Below are positions 1 to 5,882 of a DNA stretch of 5,882 bases, in pieces; within the stretch, counting starts at the first letter, position 1, and every line of letters starts with the position of its first letter. The DNA lies in assembly GCA_003451355.1 (NCBI GenBank), contig DMDX01000097.1, positions 1 through 5,882 of the forward strand. The letters are read 5' to 3'. This DNA is from Cryomorphaceae bacterium (GTDB lineage: Bacteria > Bacteroidota > Bacteroidia > Flavobacteriales > Schleiferiaceae). A program made the translations under genes and the position numbers. Below the pieces are notes generated by a model. That model did not search any database, was not told the DNA's origin, and saw nothing but the letters and a program-made list of their open reading frames with translations.

Positions 1-2087
1 CCAAGGTGGGCTGGTGGAAGAATGGCTACCCCGAGTACTTCGCCAAGGTCCTGAACGCGGTAAACTACATCGGCATCGACCTGCGCGTCGACGGGGAAGT
101 GGTCGATTTGTACAGGGCCAAGGTTTCGGATTTCTACCGCGAGCTCGACATGGAGCACGGGGTGCTCAGCCGCCGTTTCACTGCTGCGCTCGCCAACGGA
201 GCCACCGTGACCGTCGAAGCCCAGCGCTTCTTGAGCATTGTGCGCGACGAGGTTTCGGCCCAGCAGTTCCGGGTGACGGTCGACCGCGCCGCCGAGGTGG
301 TGCTCGAGCCCTACCTGGATTTTAACGTGGTGAATTCGGACGCCAACTGGGACGAGACGTTTTGGGCGCAAGAGGGCCACGGCGCAGGTTCGTGGGTCAA
401 GGCGCGCACCAAGAAGCTCGACTTTTTTGTGGCGGCAGCCATGGAGTGCCGTGTGGATGGCGGGGGCGGAGCGGCCGTAGGCCGCGAAGGCTACGCTTCG
501 GAGGTATTCACCATCAAGGCCACCGCAGGCCAAGCTATCACCCTGCACAAGTACGTGGGTGTGGTTTCGTCGATGAACGCTCCGGCCGCTGAGGTCGAGG
601 CGCGTGCGGCGGCCCAAGCCGCAGCGGCCTGTGCGTCGGGCTACGAAACCCTGCTCGCCGAGCAGCGCCAAGCCTGGCGCGCCAAGTGGGACCTTGCCGA
701 CATTGTGATTGACGGCGACGATTCCGCCCAGCAGGGGATTCGCTTCAACATCTTTCACCTGCTTCAAACGTTTACGGGCGTGGATCCGCGCCTCAATATC
801 GGCCCCAAGGGCTTCACCGGCGAGAAGTACGGAGGCTCAACCTACTGGGACACCGAGGCCTACTGCCTGCCCTTCTACCTGGCCTCTACCGACCCCGAAG
901 TGGGCCGCAACCTGCTGGTGTACCGCTACAAGCAGCTCGACAAAGCCATCGAGAACGCCGCCAAGCTCGGATTCACCGACGGCGCCGCACTCTACCCGAT
1001 GGTCACCATGAACGGCGAAGAGTGCCACAACGAGTGGGAGATCACCTTCGAAGAAATCCACCGCAACGGCGCGATTTCATACGGAATCTACACCTACCTG
1101 CGCCACACCCGCGACTACGGATACCTGGCTGAGGGCGGACTCGAAGTACTCGTCGCCATCGCCCGGTTCTGGGCCCAGCGCGTGAACTGGAGCGACGACA
1201 AAGAGCAGTTCGTCATCTTGGGCGTAACCGGACCCAACGAGTACGAGAACAACGTCAACAACAACTACTACACGAACTTCATGGCCGCCTGGTGCCTCGA
1301 GTACGCGGCTGAATGCGCCGAGTACCTGGCTCAAAATCAGCCCGAGGAATACGCCGCGCTGTGCGCCAAGATGGACCTCGACGCCGACGAACTCGAGCAG
1401 TGGGAAGCCATTCGCAGCAACATGTACTACCCGTACAGCGGGCGACACGAGGTGTTCTTGCAGCAGGACGGATTTTTGGACAAGGAACTGGTTCCGGTGG
1501 CCCAACTCGACCCGGCAGAGCGCCCCATCAACCAAAAGTGGAGCTGGGACCGCATCCTGCGTTCGCCCTACATCAAGCAGGCCGACACGCTGCAGGGCAT
1601 GTTCTTTTTTGAAGACCGCACGCCCGTCGAAACGCTCCAAAAGCACTTTGACTTTTACGAGCCCCTGACCGTGCACGAAAGCTCGCTGTCGCCCAGCGTG
1701 CACACCGTGCTTGCCTGCCGCCTCGGCTACGCGGCCAAGGCCTACGAGCTCTACCACCGCACCGCACGCTTGGACCTCGACGACTACAACAAAGAGGTCT
1801 ACCAGGGCCTGCACGTCACGGCGATGGGCGGCGCCTGGATGGCCGTCGTCTACGGATTTGGCGGAATGCGCCTGGTCGGCGAGGACCTGCACTTCAAGCC
1901 GTTCCTGCCCGAGCAGTGGGGCGGAATCACCTTCCACCTGCGCTGGCGCGGAGCCTTGCTCTCGGTCCGCGTCGAGCAGAACCAATTGACCGTGTGTAAC
2001 TTAGAGGGGTCTGCAGCGGAATTCTATGTGGGCGGAACCCTCCAGAAGCTCGCCGCAGGCAGCGAACAAACCTATACCCACGCATGA
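1..2087 (+). CDS. Maltose phosphorylase, GH65 (5' partial)
   Basis: Inverting disaccharide phosphorylase; predicted reaction is maltose + phosphate to beta-glucose 1-phosphate + glucose, in the cytoplasm. The frame is open from the window edge (codons from base 3). The GTG at 6 is an internal Val in the family block VGWWKNGYPEYF, so roughly 75 N-terminal residues are missing; the 693 visible residues plus these match the usual 750-770. Numbering from that GTG: the HNEWEITFE loop begins at H341, a segment that, as I remember the Lactobacillus enzyme, sets maltose specificity; the general acid is E412 in TGPNEY; K524-Q525 in YIKQAD belong to the glucose-binding block; HESSLSPSVH (557-566) and GLHVTAMGG (601-609) are conserved near the phosphate site. 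All key residues are present. The TGA overlaps the next gene's ATG. Family is certain; maltose is favoured over trehalose, kojibiose or nigerose because of the loop, but is not proven. Confidence 0.93.
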   Translation, partial: KVGWWKNGYPEYFAKVLNAVNYIGIDLRVDGEVVDLYRAKVSDFYRELDMEHGVLSRRFTAALANGATVTVEAQRFLSIVRDEVSAQQFRVTVDRAAEVVLEPYLDFNVVNSDANWDETFWAQEGHGAGSWVKARTKKLDFFVAAAMECRVDGGGGAAVGREGYASEVFTIKATAGQAITLHKYVGVVSSMNAPAAEVEARAAAQAAAACASGYETLLAEQRQAWRAKWDLADIVIDGDDSAQQGIRFNIFHLLQTFTGVDPRLNIGPKGFTGEKYGGSTYWDTEAYCLPFYLASTDPEVGRNLLVYRYKQLDKAIENAAKLGFTDGAALYPMVTMNGEECHNEWEITFEEIHRNGAISYGIYTYLRHTRDYGYLAEGGLEVLVAIARFWAQRVNWSDDKEQFVILGVTGPNEYENNVNNNYYTNFMAAWCLEYAAECAEYLAQNQPEEYAALCAKMDLDADELEQWEAIRSNMYYPYSGRHEVFLQQDGFLDKELVPVAQLDPAERPINQKWSWDRILRSPYIKQADTLQGMFFFEDRTPVETLQKHFDFYEPLTVHESSLSPSVHTVLACRLGYAAKAYELYHRTARLDLDDYNKEVYQGLHVTAMGGAWMAVVYGFGGMRLVGEDLHFKPFLPEQWGGITFHLRWRGALLSVRVEQNQLTVCNLEGSAAEFYVGGTLQKLAAGSEQTYTHA
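2084..2087 (+). other. ATGA stop/start overlap (probable translational coupling)
   Basis: The TGA stop of the GH65 gene (2085-2087) shares bases with the ATG of the first GH13 lipoprotein (2084-2086). No purine-rich Shine-Dalgarno sequence lies just upstream; the preceding stretch is AC-rich (aacaaacctatacccacgc). The arrangement implies one mRNA and probable re-initiation by terminating ribosomes. The coupling is inferred; the overlap is seen directly. Confidence 0.8.
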
Positions 2088-2134
2088 AACGTTTCACCCT
2101 TTTAAGCATCGCCGCCGCCGTGCTCACCGCCTGT
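2084..2134 (+). other. Lipoprotein signal peptide of the first GH13
   Basis: Residues 1-17: basic start MKR, hydrophobic stretch, lipobox L14-T15-A16-C17, which fits the [LVI][ASTVI][GAS]C pattern well. The mature protein begins Cys-Gly-Gly-Ser-Gly-Ser-Val-Asp. Acidic residues appear at D23, D26 and E27, too spread out to call a Bacteroidota surface-export signal with confidence, so periplasmic versus cell-surface location stays open. Confidence 0.85.
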
Positions 2135-4453
2135 GGCGGTTCCGGATCCGTAGACCTTGGCGACGAGTACGCCGGCCTTGGATGGCGCCCCGTCGACCTC
2201 GCTTCTGAGGGCGTAACCAAGATCTACGCGACCGACTACCTGCTCAGCGAGCTGGACGAGTGGACCTTCCCTGAGGGGCTGACGGTGAAGTGGCAGCAAG
2301 ATTCCGCCATTTGGCGCGTCGAAGGCCGCATGAAGCAACCCTTGGGCGTCGCCAGCATCGAGGCCGCCGGCGGAACCTACCACTTGGTGCTTCGCCAGGC
2401 TCCGGTCCAGGAAGTGGAATTCAGCCTGCCGCTCAACCCCGGCGACAGCGCTGCCACCGCATACCTGATTGGAACGTTTAACGCGTGGAACCGCAGCAGC
2501 CACCCAATGGCGCGCGACACCGCGAACGTGGCCCGACTGAAGCTCAACCTCAAGCCCGGCCGCTACGAATACAAGTTCACGGTGGGCGGAATCGAGGTCA
2601 ACGACCCCAACAACCCCACCAAGGTCCCGAACGGATTGGGCGGAGCCAACGACATACTCGTGGTTGCCGAACCCGGCCAAGACTGCGCCCCCATCCAGAT
2701 TCTTGACGAGCGCGAAGGCGAGCTTGCCGTGAAGGCCCTGCCCAAGGGCCAAGAGTTGATCGCGTTTTGGAACACCTACCAGGTTTCGGTGCGGTCCGCA
2801 GAAGACGGCAGTCTGCGCGTGGCGATTCCGTCAGTAGCCGGCAGTGCAGAACGCAGCCAACTGCACCTGTACACGTTTAACGCGGACCGCTTTGGCGGAG
2901 AAGCGATGGTTCCGCTGCACGAAGGCCGCGTCGTGAATTCGACGGCCCAGCTGCGCCGCGACGACTGGGAATCGGCGACCATGTACTTTGCCCTAGTCGA
3001 CCGCTTTAGCAACGGCAACCCGCTCAACGACAAACCCTTGAACCGCAGCGACGTGCTCCCCGCCAACGACTACCACGGCGGAGACGTCGAGGGCGTCCAG
3101 CAGCGCCTCGAGAAGGGATACTTCGAATCACTCGGGTTCAACACCATTTGGCTTTCGCCACTGCACCGCAACCCGCAGGGCGCATGGGGACTCTGGAACA
3201 AGGGCGGCGTGTACACTCGCTTCTCAGGCTACCACGGGTACTGGCCCACCAGCACGTCCAAGCCAGACGCCCGCATGGGAACCGCCGACGAAATCCGCCG
3301 ATTCAACCAAGTGGCGCACGACCGCAACCTCAATACGCTGATTGACTTTGTCGGCCACCACGTGCACCTCGAGCACCCCGTGCTCAAGGCCCACCCAGAC
3401 TGGATCACGTCGCTTTACCTGCCCGACTCGTCGCTCAACACCGAGCGCTGGGACGACCACCGCCTGACAACGTGGTTCGACACGCACCTTCCGACCCTGA
3501 ACTCGCAGCGGCCTGACGTCGTGATGGCGATGACCGACTCGGCATTGCCGTGGGTGCAGGACTACGGGTTTGACGGGTTTCGCCACGACGCGTCCAAGCA
3601 CGTGGACCTGCTGTACTGGCGCACCCTGACGCGCAAGCTCAAGGAGCAGGTCGCGTACGCCGAGGGCCGCCGTCTCTACCAAATTGGCGAAACCTACGGG
3701 TCACCCGAGCTCATCAACAGCTACGTGGGCAGCGGACTGCTCGACGCGCAGTTCGACTTCAACCTCTACGACGCGGCCGTCGCCTTTTTTGGCAACTTGG
3801 GCGGAACCGCCACGTCGCTCAAAGCCACCCTCGAGTCCAGCTTGGCGACCTACGGTCCCAACCACTTGATGGGCAACATCAGCGGAAACCAGGACCGTCC
3901 GCGCTTTGTCACCCTTGCCTCGGGCCACGTGTCGCCTCAAGAGGACACGAAGCTCGCCGGCTACACCCGCGCGACGCCTAAGGCCACTGAGGCCGGGCTC
4001 GACCGCCTCGCCCTGCTGCACGCGTTCAACTGCGCGATTCCGGGAATTCCCGTGTGCTACTACGGCGACGAAGTAGGCCTCGAAGGAGCCAACGACCCCG
4101 ACAACCGCCGCGACATGGATTTTGAGGCTTCCGGAAGGCCTTCGCCGTTCAGCAAGTCCCAGCGTCTGCTGCGTTCGCGCACGTCCGACGTCTTTCAAGA
4201 GCGCCGCTCCAGCCTGGCGCTGTGCTACGGCCAGACCGCCATTCGCAGCGTCGGCGAGGACGTGCTCATCATCACCCGCACCTACCCCGGGGAGACCATG
4301 CGCATTGTACTGAACCGCGGCGACAAGCCCGTGACCGTCCGCATCAACGACCTCGGCCCCGATGCCCGCGTCGTGGCTGGAGAGGGCACGCTCAGCACCG
4401 TTAAGGCCGAGATTCCGGCCCGAAATTTTGCCTACATCAAATCCAACAAGTAA
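2084..4453 (+). CDS. Multidomain GH13 alpha-amylase-family lipoprotein with CBM48-like module
   Basis: Predicted retaining alpha-glucan hydrolase acting outside the cytoplasm. The 789-residue product starts with a lipoprotein signal (KR, hydrophobic core, LTAC, Cys17). An unassigned N-terminal region (about 22-115) is followed by a CBM48/glycogen-binding-like beta-sandwich (about 115-205; YLIGTFNAWN at 127-136, YEYKF at 161-165), a second probable beta region (206-295), the GH13 barrel (about 297-680) and a beta C-terminal domain (about 705-789). Conserved regions: I, DFVGHHVH at 421-428; II, GFRHDASKH with nucleophile D502 and K505-H506; III, QIGET with acid/base E536; IV, SGNQD with D604; then YYGDE at 659-663. 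The Asp/Glu/Asp triad is intact, but region I has His where Asn is usual and region IV has NQD for NHD. The start overlaps the GH65 stop (ATGA) and lacks a Shine-Dalgarno sequence. Alpha-amylase, neopullulanase and cyclomaltodextrinase activities cannot be told apart from sequence. Confidence 0.93.
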   Translation: MKRFTLLSIAAAVLTACGGSGSVDLGDEYAGLGWRPVDLASEGVTKIYATDYLLSELDEWTFPEGLTVKWQQDSAIWRVEGRMKQPLGVASIEAAGGTYHLVLRQAPVQEVEFSLPLNPGDSAATAYLIGTFNAWNRSSHPMARDTANVARLKLNLKPGRYEYKFTVGGIEVNDPNNPTKVPNGLGGANDILVVAEPGQDCAPIQILDEREGELAVKALPKGQELIAFWNTYQVSVRSAEDGSLRVAIPSVAGSAERSQLHLYTFNADRFGGEAMVPLHEGRVVNSTAQLRRDDWESATMYFALVDRFSNGNPLNDKPLNRSDVLPANDYHGGDVEGVQQRLEKGYFESLGFNTIWLSPLHRNPQGAWGLWNKGGVYTRFSGYHGYWPTSTSKPDARMGTADEIRRFNQVAHDRNLNTLIDFVGHHVHLEHPVLKAHPDWITSLYLPDSSLNTERWDDHRLTTWFDTHLPTLNSQRPDVVMAMTDSALPWVQDYGFDGFRHDASKHVDLLYWRTLTRKLKEQVAYAEGRRLYQIGETYGSPELINSYVGSGLLDAQFDFNLYDAAVAFFGNLGGTATSLKATLESSLATYGPNHLMGNISGNQDRPRFVTLASGHVSPQEDTKLAGYTRATPKATEAGLDRLALLHAFNCAIPGIPVCYYGDEVGLEGANDPDNRRDMDFEASGRPSPFSKSQRLLRSRTSDVFQERRSSLALCYGQTAIRSVGEDVLIITRTYPGETMRIVLNRGDKPVTVRINDLGPDARVVAGEGTLSTVKAEIPARNFAYIKSNK

Positions 4454-4460
4454 CCCCCCA

Positions 4461-4511
4461 ATGAAGAAGCTTCTCGCTTTTGCAGTAGCCGCCGCCATGG
4501 CCGCCGCCTGC
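4461..4511 (+). other. Lipoprotein signal peptide of the second GH13
   Basis: Residues 1-17: MKK, an Ala-rich hydrophobic core, then A14-A15-A16-C17. Ala at -3 is weaker than the usual Leu, but the position of Cys, identical to that in the upstream protein, and the charge pattern support lipid modification. The mature N-terminus has K20 and E23-E24, which loosely resembles the Lys-plus-acidic surface-export pattern described in Bacteroidota but is spaced differently. Confidence 0.75.
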
Positions 4512-5828
4512 GCCCCCAAGGCCGCTGAAGAAACAGCCCACGCCTTTCACCCCGACTGGTCCAAGAACGCCGTGATTTACGAGGTCAACGTGCGCCAGTA
4601 CACGCCCGAAGGCAGTCTGGACGCGTTTGAAAAAGAGCTTCCGCGCATCAAAGACCTTGGTGCCGACATCTTGTGGTTTATGCCCATGAGCCCCATTGGC
4701 GTCGAAAAGCGCAAGGGCGAGCTCGGTTCGTACTACAGCATCTCGGACTACACGGCCATCAATCCGGAATTCGGCGACAGCGCCGACTTTGCCCGCGTGG
4801 TGGATGAGGCACACAAGCTGGGAATGAAGGTGATTTTGGACTGGGTTCCGAACCACACGTCGTGGGACCACCACTGGATGACCGAGCACCCTGAGTTCTA
4901 CTACCGCGATTCTGCCACCGGCGAAATCAGCAACGGCCGCAACGACCACAACCAGCCCACCGACTGGACCGACGTGGCTGAGCTCGACTACGCCAACAAA
5001 GAGCTGTGGACGGCCATGCAGGGCGAGCTGATGTGGTGGCTCAGGAACATGAAGATCGACGGCTTTCGCTACGACATGATGGGCGGACAGCCCCTCGAGT
5101 TCTGGCAACAGACCAACGCGATGCTGCGCGCCGAGAATCCCGAGATCTTTTTGCTGGGCGAAACCGAGTTCTACTGGGCCCACGAGTCGCAGTGCGACAT
5201 GACCTACGGCTGGGAGTTCCACCACCTGCTCAACAAGGCCTGCCAGGGCGAGGACGTCGCCACGATCGATGCCTACCTGGAGCGCCAAGAGAAGGACTTC
5301 CCGCAGGACGGCTACCGCATGTACTTCATCGACAACCACGACGAGAATTCGTGGAACGGAACGGTCGAGAAGCGCATCGGCGCCAACGCCCAAGCCGCCT
5401 ACGTGATCTGTGCCACGATGGAGCAGGGCATGCCCCTGATCTACAGCGGCCAAGAGGTGGGCCTCAACAAGTCGCTCCGCTTTTTTGAGCGCGACACGAT
5501 CGACTGGAGCCGCACGTCGCAGGCCGCCTTCTACACCAAGGTGAGCGCCCTGAAGCACGAGAATCCCGCCCTCAACAGCGGCGACTTTGGCGGAGCCCAG
5601 AAGCGCATCGCCACCGGCAATTCCCGCGTCTACGCGTTCAGCCGTGCCAAGGACGGCAACAGCGTAGTCGTGTTCACCAACTTTGACACCAAGGCCACCG
5701 AGGTGACGTTCTCAGGCGCTCCCGCTGGCGACTACGTGAACCACTTCACGGGCGAGTCGGTGGTCTTGTCTAAGAGCGGAACCTTGAGCCTCCCGGCCAA
5801 CGGATACTTGGTGCTTAAGGCCAAGTAG
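4461..5828 (+). CDS. GH13 alpha-amylase-family lipoprotein (single catalytic module)
   Basis: Predicted retaining alpha-glucosidic hydrolase, 455 residues, lipid-anchored outside the cytoplasm. The start at 4461 is chosen because it gives a clean lipoprotein signal (MKKLL, Ala-rich core, Cys17). An in-frame ATG at 4362 would add 33 Pro/Arg-rich residues inside the preceding gene and bury the signal. The barrel begins almost at once (VIYEVNVRQYTP, from about residue 39), with no carbohydrate-binding module. Conserved regions are canonical: I, DWVPNH at 127-132; II, GFRYD with nucleophile D205; III, LLGETE with acid/base E234; IV, DNHDEN with D294. Region II lacks the Lys-His pair after the nucleophile that the neighbouring GH13 has. 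A short beta C-terminal domain fills about 385-455. Only seven bases (C6A) separate it from the upstream gene, so co-transcription is likely. It probably handles shorter maltodextrins, but subfamily and product profile cannot be read from sequence. Confidence 0.93.
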   Translation: MKKLLAFAVAAAMAAACAPKAAEETAHAFHPDWSKNAVIYEVNVRQYTPEGSLDAFEKELPRIKDLGADILWFMPMSPIGVEKRKGELGSYYSISDYTAINPEFGDSADFARVVDEAHKLGMKVILDWVPNHTSWDHHWMTEHPEFYYRDSATGEISNGRNDHNQPTDWTDVAELDYANKELWTAMQGELMWWLRNMKIDGFRYDMMGGQPLEFWQQTNAMLRAENPEIFLLGETEFYWAHESQCDMTYGWEFHHLLNKACQGEDVATIDAYLERQEKDFPQDGYRMYFIDNHDENSWNGTVEKRIGANAQAAYVICATMEQGMPLIYSGQEVGLNKSLRFFERDTIDWSRTSQAAFYTKVSALKHENPALNSGDFGGAQKRIATGNSRVYAFSRAKDGNSVVVFTNFDTKATEVTFSGAPAGDYVNHFTGESVVLSKSGTLSLPANGYLVLKAK

Positions 5829-5833
5829 GGGGG

Positions 5834-5854
5834 CGGAGCGCGGAGCGCGGAGCG
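5834..5854 (+). repeat. Three perfect tandem copies of heptamer CGGAGCG
   Basis: Units at 5834-5840, 5841-5847 and 5848-5854 are identical. The array starts six bases after the TAG of the second GH13 gene, following a run of five G. It can fold into a small hairpin (GCGC, loop GGA, GCGC at 5838-5848). Function unknown; intergenic short tandem heptamers are known from several bacterial groups, including cyanobacteria. Confidence 0.9.
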
Positions 5855-5882
5855 CCAGTTGCCAGCTACTAGTTGCCAGTTG
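5855..5882 (+). repeat. Four tandem heptamers of CCAGTTG type, running off the window
   Basis: Units in order: CCAGTTG (5855-5861), CCAGCTA (5862-5868), CTAGTTG (5869-5875), CCAGTTG (5876-5882). The first and last are perfect; the middle two differ at one or two positions, all transitions. The array continues the exact seven-base register of the CGGAGCG block before it, with no gap, and its far end is not visible. Confidence 0.88.

Noticed and set aside
6..8. GTG as the start codon of the GH65 gene
   Set aside because: The frame is open upstream to the window edge and the Val lies inside a conserved family block (VGWWKNGYPEYF), so it is an internal codon of a gene cut by the window.
1077..1985. 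Long open frame on the minus strand (302 codons) inside the GH65 gene
   Set aside because: The translation is Val/Gly/Ala-rich with no recognisable motif and lies fully opposite a conserved enzyme; such antisense frames are expected in GC-rich genes with strong third-position bias.
4362..4460. Upstream ATG extending the second GH13 by 33 residues
   Set aside because: It lies within the first GH13 gene, encodes a low-complexity Pro/Arg/Ser stretch, and would place the lipoprotein signal internally. The ATG at 4461 gives a proper signal peptide.
3701..5558. Two further long minus-strand open frames (3701-4519 and 4437-5558)
   Set aside because: Both mirror conserved GH13 coding sequence, have biased Val/Gly/Ala composition, and show no domain; read as shadows of the + strand genes.
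2084..5828. Recent tandem duplication of the two GH13 genes
   Set aside because: Apart from the general GH13 motifs, the proteins differ in length, domain order and motif detail, and no shared long stretch is visible in DNA or protein.
5832..5856. Hairpin-forming GC-rich sequence after the last stop, as a terminator
   Set aside because: Short stems can form (GCGC-GGA-GCGC, and GGCG with CGCC), but no T tract follows and the pairing is a by-product of the CGGAGCG repeat.
5834..5882. CRISPR array or mobile-element end
   Set aside because: The repeats are seven bases with no spacers, no terminal inverted repeat is visible and no transposase gene is present; it is a short tandem repeat.

Overview
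The window holds three genes, all on the + strand, packed head to tail with almost no space between them. In order they are a glycoside hydrolase family 65 (GH65) sugar phosphorylase whose 5' end lies outside the window, a large GH13 alpha-amylase-type lipoprotein, and a smaller GH13 alpha-amylase-type lipoprotein. After the last stop codon there are 54 bases of non-coding DNA, made mostly of heptanucleotide tandem repeats that run off the window edge.

The organism looks like a high-GC member of the Bacteroidota, probably Flavobacteriales or a relative. This is inferred from the gene order (maltose phosphorylase followed by lipoprotein GH13 enzymes is a common flavobacterial maltodextrin locus), the lipoprotein signals, the close fit of the proteins to what I remember of Bacteroidota homologues, and the lack of Shine-Dalgarno-like sequences before the two visible starts. 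No rRNA or other taxonomic marker is present, so the assignment is moderate.

Layout: 1-2087 GH65 phosphorylase (partial); 2084-4453 first GH13 lipoprotein, sharing an ATGA stop/start overlap with GH65; 4454-4460 a seven-base spacer (C6A); 4461-5828 second GH13 lipoprotein; 5829-5833 a G run; 5834-5882 seven consecutive heptamers of two kinds. No RNA gene, CRISPR array, insertion sequence or convincing promoter or terminator was seen.

Inferred pathway: the two lipid-anchored GH13 enzymes cut starch- or glycogen-type alpha-glucans and maltodextrins outside the cytoplasm. Maltose is imported, and GH65 splits it with phosphate into beta-glucose 1-phosphate and glucose. A beta-phosphoglucomutase and a maltose transporter would be expected upstream but lie outside the window. 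The genes themselves are ordinary for such a locus. The points worth a second look are the phase-locked heptamer array at the 3' end, the unusual active-site residues in the first GH13, a cluster of AT-rich rare codons at the ATGA junction, and strong codon-pair preferences.
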